A stretch of 64,000 nucleotides of DNA from Polynucleobacter asymbioticus QLW-P1DMWA-1. Its GTDB lineage: Bacteria; Pseudomonadota; Gammaproteobacteria; Burkholderiales; Burkholderiaceae. The translations under genes were made by a program, and so were the position numbers. Where the stretch lies: assembly GCF_000016345.1 (NCBI RefSeq), contig NC_009379.1:310001-374000 (forward strand), given 5' to 3'. This document shows, one piece after another, positions 18,183-27,120 of the stretch. Every line of letters begins with the position of its first letter. The first letter of the stretch is position 1. Below the pieces are notes generated by a model. That model worked only from the letters and a program-made list of their open reading frames with translations, was not told where the DNA came from and ran no database searches.

Positions 18183-18575
18183 ATGGGTATCGTGATGGAA
18201 GAAGAGACCAAGAGATGGACAGCCAAATGTAAAGCCGCTTTGGTGATTGAAATTATCCAAGGCAAAACGACAATTTAAGAGTCTAGGCGCGCTTTTGATA
18301 TTGCCTCTTCTGAGATTGAAGATTGGGTAAAAGATGCCAAAAAAGCCATGGAAAATATACCTAGAGCAAAATCTTTGGATATTCGTGAACAATATGAACC
18401 GCAACTCAAAGAGTTGCAGGAGGCTTACGGTGAGGCCATGTTCGAGATTCTTGCACGAAAAAAAGTTGTCATCTCTGTTGGGCGAAGACGAGAAATGATT
18501 GCCTCAGTGCAACAGAAGCTAGCGGCAGAGGGAATGAAGGTCTCTATGGGTCAATTAGACAATCTCTGCCTATGA
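18183..18575 (+). pseudogene. IS3-type transposase remnant (OrfA with fused start of OrfB)
   Basis: From ATG 18183 the frame reads MGIVMEEETKRWTAKCKAAL and then meets TAA at 18276-18278; it continues open with ESRRAFDIASSEIEDWVKDA. DIREQYEPQLKELQEAYGEA follows, and then the start of a second ORF-like segment (QQKLAAEGMKVSMGQL). This is the layout of the DUF1153-like OrfA and the beginning of OrfB of an IS3-family element. The catalytic DDE part is missing: homology ends near 18560, where an lptE-like sequence begins. So this is a stop-interrupted, truncated relic, not an active element. The TGACCCACT-type sequence near 18137 could be the old left end. Confidence 0.7.
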
Positions 18576-18792
18576 TCTTAATGACGTAGTGGTTTTTGGG
18601 GTTTTTGATACATCAGGGAATGAGGTCATTCCACAAACGAAAATTTATGCCGTCAGAAGTGCTAATTTTTCTGCGCATACTGTTTTATCGGCTGATATAC
18701 AGCAGCAATAAATGATGGATGACATGCGTAAAAAGTTAGCCATGCAAATGACGATGTATGTCATGGCTTTGGGGCATCGCCAATCTAAATAA
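18565..18792 (+). pseudogene. lptE-like fragment (LPS-assembly lipoprotein C-terminal half)
   Basis: In the frame starting at 18565 the sequence reads SAYDLNDVVVFGVFDTSGNE, then VIPQTKIYAVRSANFSAHTV and LSADIQQQ, meets TAA at 18709-18711, and continues DDMRKKLAMQMTMYVMAL to a stop at 18790-18792. The order of strands (Y-L-V-F-V-D-G, R-NFS-VLS, then a QQQ-M-DM-QM-YV-AL helix) fits the C-terminal half of LptE/RlpB. It has no start, signal peptide or lipobox and has one internal stop, probably CAA to TAA. It follows the transposase relic directly. The complete lptE must be elsewhere. Confidence 0.55.
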
Positions 18793-19372
18793 GTGGGAGT
18801 ATTTTTTCAGTTGCTTGATCAACCGATTCTTGAGAAGGATCAATCGTTAATTCAGCATGCTCGGGTAGCTCATATTCACTGCCGATACCAGAAAAATTAG
18901 ATAAATTTCCCGATCTTGCTTTTTGATAAAGCCCCTTGACGTCGCGCTCTTCACAGACGCTCATTGGAGTATTGAGATAGACCTCAATAAATCGACTGTC
19001 TCCAGCCAGCTCTCTTGCTAACCTTCGCTCTATCTTGAATGGGCTAATGAAAGCGCAGATGACAATGAGGCCTGCATCCATCATGAGTTTGGCTACGTGG
19101 GCGATTCTGCGGATATTTTCTGTACGATCTTGATCGCTAAATCCCAGATCTTGATTAAGTCCTTGGCGCACTACATCGCCATCTAGTAAAAAAGTCTGCT
19201 TGCCTTGTTCATGAAGTTGAATTTCTAAGGCATTGGCTAATGTTGACTTCCCAGCGCCCGATAAACCAGTAAACCAGATTATTTTTCCAGTTTGACTAAG
19301 CAAAGATTCCCTTTGTGTCCTGTCAACAGTCAAAATAGGTGGCGTTAGATGCTTAATGGTTTGCTCATTCAT
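18785..19372 (-). CDS. cysC: Adenylylsulfate kinase
   Basis: A 195-residue APS kinase. Walker A is GLSGAGKST at about residues 33-41; FLLDGDVVRQGLNQDLGFS, TENIRRIAHVAKLM and ISPFKIERRLAREL are the APS-binding segments in the usual order. It phosphorylates adenosine 5'-phosphosulfate to PAPS in the cytoplasm. I take ATG at 19372; a TTG at 19390 would add six residues. No sulfate adenylyltransferase genes lie nearby and the sulfite-reduction operon is 10 kb away, so this copy stands alone beside glycan genes and could supply PAPS for sulfation rather than assimilation. That idea is inference only. Its stop overlaps the lptE-like relic. Confidence 0.93.
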   Translation of the reverse strand: MNEQTIKHLTPPILTVDRTQRESLLSQTGKIIWFTGLSGAGKSTLANALEIQLHEQGKQTFLLDGDVVRQGLNQDLGFSDQDRTENIRRIAHVAKLMMDAGLIVICAFISPFKIERRLARELAGDSRFIEVYLNTPMSVCEERDVKGLYQKARSGNLSNFSGIGSEYELPEHAELTIDPSQESVDQATEKILPLI

Positions 19373-19766
19373 GATTTCATTATGAATCAATAATATTGAT
19401 TGTTATCAAAAGATCTCCTGGTGAAGATCGTAGTTAATTTCGTTGCAATCTCTTATTTTAGCGGCTGATTTCTTCATTACTAAGCTTTATAACCTCTACG
19501 GCGATTGCTTCAAATGAGTTAGGCCTAAATATCAATGTTGAATCAGTCAAATGAGCTAATTACCCTAAACAATTAGGCTGAATCCAAAGTCTTTATTTTA
19601 GCCAAGGACTTAATGTAGGTCCGATGGGCATTGATAAGGCAAACATGGATAAAGAATTACTTCTGCTGATGATTTATTGGCTCTTGGAACTAGGTTGACA
19701 AGCATAATATGGGGTATTTGGCAGAAAATTGGGTATAGTGATTGCTTGTTCTTAAAGTAGCCTCTC
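19373..19766. other. Gene-free stretch with possible decayed coding remnants
   Basis: About 394 bases without an intact gene. On the minus strand 19458-19560 reads LIFRPNSFEAIAVEVIKLSN and EEISR before a stop, which resembles the last residues of a GT4 glycosyltransferase. On the plus strand 19621-19730 there are short open pieces that I cannot assign. I see no RNA gene or clear terminator. It probably contains the promoter of the fusion gene starting at 19767. Confidence 0.4.
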
Positions 19767-21197
19767 ATGAATACCCATCACCAAGAATTTGTCCAATACC
19801 AGCTTACCCGCCAGAGCTTTTGGAAACGCATTCATGCTTCTATATCTCGTTCATGGGGCTCGTATTATCAAGGGCGCTTGACTGATATTTATCAGCATTT
19901 AATACCTGTTGGATCTCGTGTTTTAGAACTTGGCTGTGCTAATGGACGTTTGCTCGCCGCTTTAGATTCCTCCTATGCAGTGGGGGTGGACTTTAGCTCG
20001 CCGGCGCTAGACTCTGCTAAAAAGAAATCTCCCCAGGTCAACTTTATTGAAATGGATGCCCATGAGATTAAATTAGATGATCAAACATTTGATTTTATTA
20101 TCTTGTCTGATTTGGTCAACGACCTCTGGGATGTACAAACTGTTTTAGAGCAATTGCGCCCTTACTGTCATCCAGAAACACGCATCATTTTTAATTTCTT
20201 TAGCCATTTGTGGAGCTTGCCACTGCGCTTTGCTCGCTGGCTTGGTTTGGCTACTCCCAATCTTTCGCAGAATTGGTTAACCCGCCATGATATGAAAAAC
20301 CTCTTAGAGATTTCTGGGTATGAGCCTTTGCGAGAGTGGCGGGAAGTCATCGCCCCTTTACCGATTCCATTACTATCAAATTTCTGTAATCGATACCTTG
20401 CTCGTATTTGGCCTTTTGAATTGCTAGACATTACCAATTTTGTGATGGCGCGTCCGATTGGGCTGGCTCTGAAGAAGAATCCTACAGTCTCTGTCATCGT
20501 GGCTGCGCGTAATGAGTCCGGCCATATCGAAGAGCTTATGGAGCGGATTCCGGAGATGGGCGGCGGAACTGAGATCATCTTTGTTGAGGGTAATTCTACT
20601 GACGATACTTATGACAAGATTGCTCTAGAGATCTCTAAGAATCCCAATCGCAATTGCAAATTACTTAAGCAAGATGGTAAGGGTAAGGGTAATGCTGTTC
20701 GGAACGGTTTTGATTTAGCCTCGGGCGACATCTTGATGATTTTGGATGCTGATATTACTGTGCCACCAGAAGACTTAACTCGCTTCTTTAATGTGATTGC
20801 AAATGGTTCGGCAGAGTTTGTCAATGGCGTACGCTTGGTTTACCCAATGCAAGAAGACGCAATGCGCTTTCTTAATCTGATTGGTAATAAGTTTTTCTCA
20901 TGGGCCTTTAGCTGGCTATTAGGGCAGCCTATACGGGATACCTTATGCGGCACGAAGGTGCTCTGGAATAATGATTACAAACGGATCGCACATAACCGCA
21001 CTTACTTTGGTGACTTTGATCCCTTCGGTGACTTTGATTTACTCTTTGGCGCCGCCCGACTCAATCTGAAAATCATGGAAGTGCCTATTCGTTATCGCGC
21101 GCGTCGGTATGGAGAGACCAACATCTCACGCTGGTCGCATGGCTGGTTACTTCTCAAGATGGTGGTCTTTGCGGCTCGCAGAATTAAATTTACCTAG
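19767..21197 (+). CDS. Methyltransferase-GT2 glycosyltransferase fusion
   Basis: A 476-residue two-domain protein. Residues about 1-215 are a SAM methyltransferase (SRVLELGCANGRLLAAL motif I, then VGVDFSSPAL, and FDFIILSDLVNDLWD). Residues about 235-476 are a GT2 domain (VSVIVAARNESGHIEELMER, EIIFVEGNSTDDT, then LDADITVPPEDL with a D-A-D metal motif, and a late RARRYGETNISRW). The GT part resembles dolichyl-phosphate-mannose-synthase-like enzymes that charge polyprenyl phosphate. No membrane helix is apparent. It is followed by a strong bidirectional terminator. Linked methylation and sugar transfer in one chain is plausible; both substrates are unknown. Confidence 0.85.
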   Translation: MNTHHQEFVQYQLTRQSFWKRIHASISRSWGSYYQGRLTDIYQHLIPVGSRVLELGCANGRLLAALDSSYAVGVDFSSPALDSAKKKSPQVNFIEMDAHEIKLDDQTFDFIILSDLVNDLWDVQTVLEQLRPYCHPETRIIFNFFSHLWSLPLRFARWLGLATPNLSQNWLTRHDMKNLLEISGYEPLREWREVIAPLPIPLLSNFCNRYLARIWPFELLDITNFVMARPIGLALKKNPTVSVIVAARNESGHIEELMERIPEMGGGTEIIFVEGNSTDDTYDKIALEISKNPNRNCKLLKQDGKGKGNAVRNGFDLASGDILMILDADITVPPEDLTRFFNVIANGSAEFVNGVRLVYPMQEDAMRFLNLIGNKFFSWAFSWLLGQPIRDTLCGTKVLWNNDYKRIAHNRTYFGDFDPFGDFDLLFGAARLNLKIMEVPIRYRARRYGETNISRWSHGWLLLKMVVFAARRIKFT

Positions 21198-21246
21198 GTC
21201 TGCGCGCGACTTTTTGCCAACTTGGCAAGCGCATGATGAAATAATA

Positions 21247-21268
21247 AAAAGGGGCTTTTGCCCCTTTT
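21247..21268. terminator. Bidirectional rho-independent terminator
   Basis: AAAAGGGGC and GCCCCTTTT form a perfect 9-bp stem around a TTTT loop, with A-rich and T-rich flanks on the two sides. It lies between the convergent genes ending at 21197 and 21297 and can serve both. Confidence 0.9.
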
Positions 21269-21296
21269 TATTTGTGCGTTTGAGTCTTTTGCTCTA

Positions 21297-22907
21297 TTAA
21301 ATGGGGTTTCCCTGGCATTCAGCTGCAATTCTTTTGGCATCGATCTTTTCTAGGAAGATTTGTGGCGAAGAGCAGAAGGGCTGTCCGCCTTTACGCATTA
21401 ATAGATTGACGTAGCGGGTATGCGGCACTAAGTTCACTAGCAGGATTAAAAAAATCAGGAGGCTCACTGCCTTTACTTGCGCCTTGATGGAGTCTAATTT
21501 TCGTATTAATACCAGGGCAAATCCAAGAAGAAAAAACTCTGCAAGCAAAAGATAGTGGGGCGCATCTATATACCGAGTGCGATTAATTAGCGAGACTGCA
21601 TAAAATGCCAGGAAGCTATAGATGCCAAACGTGATGTCGACCTTATTGAGTTTTTTGCGCAATCCATAAAGTAAGACAAGGCAAAAAATCACCAAAATGA
21701 GAGGTGATGAAACCTTAGAAAATAAGGTAATTAAGGGCTCAAGTAAGGAGTTGGCAATTTTGCTCAGTACGTAGAGTGCATTGCTATCCATGGCAATTTT
21801 TTCAGCATTAGGGTCTGGAGCAAGCCAGCGTGTCATGCTGATAGGATCTTCAATATTAGTAAAGATTGATATGTTTTGATTGAGTTTGAAACTAAAGTAA
21901 TTTAATGCTTCAAAAGCAATCAGATAAAAAATGTTAAATAAGCTAGTGGCTTTGAAGACATTAATCTTTACTTTTTTGGCACTTACGAAAGTAAGACCAT
22001 AGAAAAACACAATTAAGCCGAAATTGATTACTAGGCTCAGGCCTGAGCTAATCAGACTGTAAAAAAGTGCTAGCGCTATAAAGCTTGCTAGGCTGGCCAG
22101 CTTTAAAGGGTTGTCAGAGTCATTGGACTCGTTTGATTCAATTGGCTTGCCTTCTACCTTTGCGGAAATAAAGTAATAAGTCCAGGTGAAATAAAAGGGC
22201 GCAAGCACTAAGACTTGTGCTTTATTTAAGGCGCCACAAAAGAGCATCAGCAAGCAAGCTAATAAAGATAAAACCTGCTTACCTTGGCTATTAAAGTATT
22301 GAATATAGAAATACAGGGACCCGAGCAAGAAAAGAAAGGCAATCGGTTCTGTTCTCGTGAGAGTGAAATGAAAAAATACACCATTGCTAATAAAAATGAG
22401 CAGGGCAATTAAAAAAGATAAAACACGCTCTCGAGTAATTTTTTGAGCGATATAGTAGGCTACCAAGACATAAGCAATAGTCGTTAGTAAAGCAGCATGC
22501 CTTGTCGTGATGATGAGGATCCTCATACTTTCAAGCATAGAGCTTGATTGATTGAGGTCAGTGATGTTCTGGAGATGGTAGAAACCTAAATAATTGGCGA
22601 TCCCAATCAAATAGGCAATGAGATGGATGGAAAAAAAGCCCGGGTGGTCTAGATACTCTTGATTGGAGCCTGAGTAGACTAGCAAGCCGTTATAAGAGAG
22701 GGTGAGCTCTTGGTCCACCCAATGTGGCCAGTTTTGCTTGTAGCCTGTTGCATAAAACAGGATGAGCACGATGGCGCTTAGAGCTAAGTAGGGCCAAATG
22801 CTAGAGAGGGTCTGTAGGCAGCGTTTCATGGGTCTATTTTGGCTTAAGATTGATGGTCTAGTACCATTTATACCTATTATCTCTTTTTGCTTTCCAGCCC
22901 TTGTCAT
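21297..22907 (-). CDS. Polytopic membrane protein, possible GT-C glycosyltransferase
   Basis: A 536-residue protein with about eleven or twelve hydrophobic helices. After the first helix come NWPHWVDQELTLSYNGLLVY and YLDHPGFFSIHLIAYL, similar to the acidic outer loop and the D-HPG element of GT-C proteins, so a membrane glycosyltransferase is likely. The ATG at 22907 has GAGAGG five bases upstream; an in-frame ATG at 22829 (MKRCLQTL) is the alternative and would remove 26 hydrophilic residues. The 22907 start overlaps the TTG start of the divergent acyltransferase gene. Function is not known; it ends at a shared terminator. Confidence 0.6.
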   Translation of the reverse strand: MTRAGKQKEIIGINGTRPSILSQNRPMKRCLQTLSSIWPYLALSAIVLILFYATGYKQNWPHWVDQELTLSYNGLLVYSGSNQEYLDHPGFFSIHLIAYLIGIANYLGFYHLQNITDLNQSSSMLESMRILIITTRHAALLTTIAYVLVAYYIAQKITRERVLSFLIALLIFISNGVFFHFTLTRTEPIAFLFLLGSLYFYIQYFNSQGKQVLSLLACLLMLFCGALNKAQVLVLAPFYFTWTYYFISAKVEGKPIESNESNDSDNPLKLASLASFIALALFYSLISSGLSLVINFGLIVFFYGLTFVSAKKVKINVFKATSLFNIFYLIAFEALNYFSFKLNQNISIFTNIEDPISMTRWLAPDPNAEKIAMDSNALYVLSKIANSLLEPLITLFSKVSSPLILVIFCLVLLYGLRKKLNKVDITFGIYSFLAFYAVSLINRTRYIDAPHYLLLAEFFLLGFALVLIRKLDSIKAQVKAVSLLIFLILLVNLVPHTRYVNLLMRKGGQPFCSSPQIFLEKIDAKRIAAECQGNPI

Positions 22908-24973
22908 TTAATCCTCTCTTTGTAGACCAAGCCCCCCTTCATCTCAAATATCGCAAAGATATTGATGGCCTCCGTGCGTTAGCTGTTTTGCTAGTGGTGA
23001 TTTATCACGCTTTTCCAAATTGGGCCCATGGCGGCTTTATTGGGGTGGATATCTTCTTTGTAATTTCTGGTTACTTAATTACCTCAATCATTTTGGATGG
23101 GCTAGCAGATAAGACATTTAGTCTGGTGGATTTTTATTGCAAACGCATTATCCGAATCTTCCCAGCATTAATTTTGGTATTGGCTTGCTCCATTGGATTG
23201 GGCTGGTTCATGCTCTATCCAGCGGAACTACAGCTACTCGGAAAGCATCTCCTCTCTGCAGTGGGGTTTTTTTCAAACTTCACCTATCTTTCTGAGGCGG
23301 GCTATTTTGATAGTCGAGCCGTTGAAAAGCCTTTATTGCATCTTTGGTCTTTGGCAATTGAAGAGCAGTTTTATCTAATCTGGCCAATACTTTTATGTTT
23401 TCTCTATAAATTACGCTCGCGCTCTCCTTCATCTTTAGGTTTTTCTTTGCGTGGGTATTTATTGCTATTGATAGCCTGCTCTTTCGCCTGGAATATGCAT
23501 CTCATTCATGTGAATAAGTCAGCCGCTTTTTTTCTTCCTTTTAGTCGGTTTTGGGAATTGCTGGTTGGCGCCTTATTGGCTCACGTATTTAGCTCAGATC
23601 AGTCTGGGTCTCGTGGGGGTGACGGCATTTCCTCATGGGGCTTGCGGCTGCAGACTATTGCAGAAAATACGTTATTTAGACAGCTTGTTTCATTCTTGGG
23701 TTTAACTTGCTTAGTGGTAGGCGTGATGGTGATTTACCCGCGCAGCTTATTCCCAGGCTGGCTTGCTCTTCTGCCCGTTGTTGGTGCTGCCTTGATCCTC
23801 TATGGTGGTGAAAAGACTTGGATTAATCGCTACCTTTTATCAAATCGCTTCATGGTCGCCATTGGACTGATTAGTTATCCCCTCTATTTATGGCATTGGG
23901 CGCTGCTCTCCTTTGCGCAAATTTGGGGACCAATATTTATTGAGCAGCGCTTACTCATTGTTGGCCTCTCTCTTATGTTTTCTTGGCTTACGTATCGCCT
24001 CATTGAAAAGCCATTGCGTAATAGGCAGTTCATTAGAAAAAAATCCAGCGTATTGATTGGATTGATGATTGCCATCTTGGCCGTTGGATTTATTCTGACA
24101 TCCAATGGTTTTTCTGAAAGAGGCGTGAACACACTTTCTCAGTTTGAGCAGTCTGCTCAAGATGGTTCTGATGGGGGATTTGTTATTCAGGGTTGTGGTT
24201 TATCTGACCTGGCTTTTAAAGAATACTTTGCTGGCTGCTTTGAGGATCGGCGCGAGCCTGCTAAATTTGCCTTAGTTGGGGATAGCAAAGCTATGGCATT
24301 GTTTCCGGGCTTAGTGCGCAGCTCTCAAGCTGGGGGTAGGTGGCTAACGATCTATGGCCCTGGTGGGGATAAAGCTATCATGCCTTACTTATCTGATAGC
24401 CGCGCAGATGTAAAGCCCTCTCAATCAACTTATACCGATCAAGCGATCAAACAAGTTTCCAAAAACTCACAAGTGAAAGTGGTCGCTTTAGCATTTTCAA
24501 GCAAAGGCGTCATGACAACCGATGTAGATAGTCTTTATAAGGGTGAGCATCAAGCCCAGGCAATTCAGGGGCTAGATGCGATTGTTGCCAAATTAGTGGA
24601 AAGTAGAAAGCAGGTGGTTTTGATAGTCGACAATCCCACCCTGGCATTGCCACAAGATTGTTTTCATAGAAAGCTCGGCATTAGTTGGTTGGATCAATTT
24701 GAGAAAATTGATCCCCGCTGCTCAATGACTTATGAAAAGCATACCCAAATGACGGCCAAATACCTTGAAGTTCTGAATGCTGTTGCAAAAAAATACCCAG
24801 GTCAAGTTCGCGTATTTGATTCTGGGCCCATTTTATGTGATGTTCAAAATAATATTTGCTCCTATCAAAAAGACGGCCGGAAAATGTATTCTTATACTGA
24901 CCATATCTCTGACTATGCAGCGGGAAGAGTCGGTGAGGTTTTAAATCATCAACTTGTAGATTCATCACGCTAG
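22901..24973 (+). CDS. OafA-type acyltransferase with C-terminal SGNH domain
   Basis: A 690-residue protein. Residues about 16-370 are acyltransferase family 3: YRKDIDGLRALAVLLVVIYH, GGFIGVDIFFVISGYLIT and a PLLHLWSLAIEEQFYLIWP segment, with about ten helices. Residues about 440-690 are a periplasmic SGNH domain: GDSKA (block I, usually GDSHA) near residue 460 and YTDHISDYAA with the Asp-His pair near residue 670. Such proteins O-acetylate O-antigen sugars using acetyl groups passed across the membrane. The only usable start is TTG at 22901; no ATG occurs before the first conserved motif and a stop lies 42 bp upstream. Confidence 0.9.
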   Translation: MSFNPLFVDQAPLHLKYRKDIDGLRALAVLLVVIYHAFPNWAHGGFIGVDIFFVISGYLITSIILDGLADKTFSLVDFYCKRIIRIFPALILVLACSIGLGWFMLYPAELQLLGKHLLSAVGFFSNFTYLSEAGYFDSRAVEKPLLHLWSLAIEEQFYLIWPILLCFLYKLRSRSPSSLGFSLRGYLLLLIACSFAWNMHLIHVNKSAAFFLPFSRFWELLVGALLAHVFSSDQSGSRGGDGISSWGLRLQTIAENTLFRQLVSFLGLTCLVVGVMVIYPRSLFPGWLALLPVVGAALILYGGEKTWINRYLLSNRFMVAIGLISYPLYLWHWALLSFAQIWGPIFIEQRLLIVGLSLMFSWLTYRLIEKPLRNRQFIRKKSSVLIGLMIAILAVGFILTSNGFSERGVNTLSQFEQSAQDGSDGGFVIQGCGLSDLAFKEYFAGCFEDRREPAKFALVGDSKAMALFPGLVRSSQAGGRWLTIYGPGGDKAIMPYLSDSRADVKPSQSTYTDQAIKQVSKNSQVKVVALAFSSKGVMTTDVDSLYKGEHQAQAIQGLDAIVAKLVESRKQVVLIVDNPTLALPQDCFHRKLGISWLDQFEKIDPRCSMTYEKHTQMTAKYLEVLNAVAKKYPGQVRVFDSGPILCDVQNNICSYQKDGRKMYSYTDHISDYAAGRVGEVLNHQLVDSSR

Positions 24974-25019
24974 GTATCTGGCTCTTGTATATAAAGTAAA
25001 TAAAGCGTATATAGCACCA

Positions 25020-25916
25020 ATGAAAATAGTCCTAGCCAGTCAATTTAAAAATGAAGCAGTCAGAGCTGTGGAGTGGCTCGAGTATTACAAGGCGCGCGGT
25101 ATTGTGGACTTTATTCTTTGTGATGATCACTCCACAGATGACTCTATTGCCCGCATTAATAGTGTTGAAGGAATTAAGGTAAAGCACTTTAGTTCACAAT
25201 CAGTACCCACTCGATTTTCTGGCTCATCTGATACTGAGCTATATAAGTGGGATTTAGAGCACCCTCAAAATCAACATACGAACTTTCGCCGAATGTTTGC
25301 TTATGCCTGTGAACACTATAGCTCTGATACAGCCATAGGCTTTTTGGATATGGATGAATTTATTTTTACCAATAGTGATGTGCCACTGCATCAGGTAATT
25401 ACTGAAAAGATAAAACCCTATGCAGTGATGTCAATTTGCAGCTTTGAGGTCGATTCTCGAACATTTGTATTAAATGGTTCTAATTTGCTGGATCAAACCA
25501 CACGCTCAATGTCGGTAGAGAGTCGCGCTCGCTCGACGCGCCGTACTACAGTGAAGTCTTTTATTCAACTGGGGCACCCATTAAGTAAATATGCCTTTAC
25601 AGAACCCATTTCAGAAATTGGGGCCGGAATACATACATCCGGTTTGCCTCTGAGCTCACGTCAAACTTGGCCTAAATTGATCAGAAAGCGCTTGAAGAAT
25701 TGGCTGCGCATGATGGTGGGGGGCGGGCCAAAGAGATGGTATGCCTTGGAAAGTGTTTGGGTACCGCAGAATCCCCACGACTCCTTTGCTCTAGAGGATT
25801 TATGGCTCCGAGTGGACCCCTATAGCCTTTCTTACCTGCATTACCGTACCCCAAGCTATGACATGCCTATCAATGGCCCATTATTTGATTGTGATTATGA
25901 TCTGAAGAAGTCATGA
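25020..25916 (+). CDS. GT92 / GT2-like glycosyltransferase
   Basis: A 298-residue soluble protein. The N-terminus KIVLASQFKNEAVRAVEWLE followed by YYKARGIVDFILCDDHSTDD is the typical start of GT92 and related GT2-4 proteins (KNE, then DDxSxD). GFLDMDEFIF near residue 105 carries the D-x-D metal motif. The C-terminal half is basic and shows no membrane helix. It is 46 bp behind the acyltransferase gene on the same strand and closes the glycan region. Donor and acceptor are unknown. Confidence 0.8.
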   Translation: MKIVLASQFKNEAVRAVEWLEYYKARGIVDFILCDDHSTDDSIARINSVEGIKVKHFSSQSVPTRFSGSSDTELYKWDLEHPQNQHTNFRRMFAYACEHYSSDTAIGFLDMDEFIFTNSDVPLHQVITEKIKPYAVMSICSFEVDSRTFVLNGSNLLDQTTRSMSVESRARSTRRTTVKSFIQLGHPLSKYAFTEPISEIGAGIHTSGLPLSSRQTWPKLIRKRLKNWLRMMVGGGPKRWYALESVWVPQNPHDSFALEDLWLRVDPYSLSYLHYRTPSYDMPINGPLFDCDYDLKKS

Positions 25917-26003
25917 TCAATTTATCAATAGCACCCATAAGTTCGCTAGAAATGTTATTGGACTAGGTTTGGTCTCTAGTGATGGTGATAACGCTATCTG
26001 GTC

Positions 26004-27035
26004 TTAAGGCACCAAACTTAAGAATAGGTATTCAAAGAAGATGATGAGATGAACTACCCCTTGTAAGCGGGTAGTTTTGCCGATAGCTAAGGTCAGGGCG
26101 CCAATAAAAAGGGTTAAGTACAACAGTGTGATATTGAGACTACTAATGCCTAGACTAATTGGTAGGTTAAAGAAGATGGCAATAGCCGCTATTACTGGTA
26201 TCGAGAGACCAATACTAGCAAGAGCTGAGCCTAGCGCTAAGTTCAAACTGCTTTGTAAGCGGTTGGCTCTAGCCGCTCTTACTGCGGCATACCCTTCAGG
26301 CAGCAATACTAAAAGTGCAATGGCAATACCAACAATAGTCTTGGGTGCGCCAGCAGCTTTGACACCCGCTTCGATTGCAGGGCTGAGTAGCTCAGCCAAG
26401 CCAACAACAATAATTAAGGAGAGGATCAGTAGTACTACGCTGACGCCCGTTTTGAGGTTGCTAGGCTTTTGCGCATGAAAATTGATGTCGGTTTTCTTAT
26501 CAATTGCTTTAGGAAGGTAGTAATCACGATGACTAACAGTCTGAAAGAATAGAAAAGCAATATAAAGTGCAAATGAGGCAATGCCCGCAAAGGCGAGTTG
26601 GCTTTTAGTGAAGTCTGGACCTGGAGAGCTGGTGGTGACAATCGGCATTACTAGAATAAATGTAGCAAGCGCTGTGAGCACTGCCAATGCAGAATTCGTA
26701 CCGTCATTACGAAAACTCATTTCATAATGCTTGAGGCCGCCAATAAAAATACACAATCCAATCACTCCATTCATCACAATCATGACGGTGGCAAAGACAG
26801 CATCACGGGCAATAAATTCAGAACCTTCATGGCCGCTAAGCATCATCGAGATAATCAGTGAGACCTCAATAATCGTGACGCATATTGCTAATACAAGGGT
26901 ACCAAAAGGCTCACCCGTTTTATGTGCAATCACTTCAGCATGATGAACCGCTGTCAGTACCCCACCAAATAGTGCGATAGCCATAAAAACGATAAACCAG
27001 GTTTGACCAGCGAGTTCGTGAATGAGAGTTGCCAT
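26004..27035 (-). CDS. chaA: Calcium/sodium:proton antiporter (ChaA-like)
   Basis: A 343-residue inner-membrane protein with about eleven helices. GEPFGTLVLAICVTIIEVSL near residues 40-59 is the alpha-1 repeat of the CaCA/CAX superfamily in its ChaA version; the second repeat is PKTIVGIAIALLVLLPEGYA near residue 230. The two acidic residues in these repeats are the cation ligands. ChaA exchanges Na+, K+ or Ca2+ for protons. AGGA lies before the ATG. It is a single gene between the glycan region and the divergent chelatase gene. Confidence 0.88.
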   Translation of the reverse strand: MATLIHELAGQTWFIVFMAIALFGGVLTAVHHAEVIAHKTGEPFGTLVLAICVTIIEVSLIISMMLSGHEGSEFIARDAVFATVMIVMNGVIGLCIFIGGLKHYEMSFRNDGTNSALAVLTALATFILVMPIVTTSSPGPDFTKSQLAFAGIASFALYIAFLFFQTVSHRDYYLPKAIDKKTDINFHAQKPSNLKTGVSVVLLILSLIIVVGLAELLSPAIEAGVKAAGAPKTIVGIAIALLVLLPEGYAAVRAARANRLQSSLNLALGSALASIGLSIPVIAAIAIFFNLPISLGISSLNITLLYLTLFIGALTLAIGKTTRLQGVVHLIIFFEYLFLSLVP

Positions 27036-27120
27036 ACCTATTCCTGCGTTAAGGGGTGAATACTATTAAGATGTCTTAGATTATCCGATGATTGGATGAA
27101 TTAAAGGAAATATAAGCAAA

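Noticed and set aside
22859..22900. Upstream start for the acyltransferase gene
   Set aside because: A TAG stop at 22859-22861 and no start codon between it and TTG 22901.
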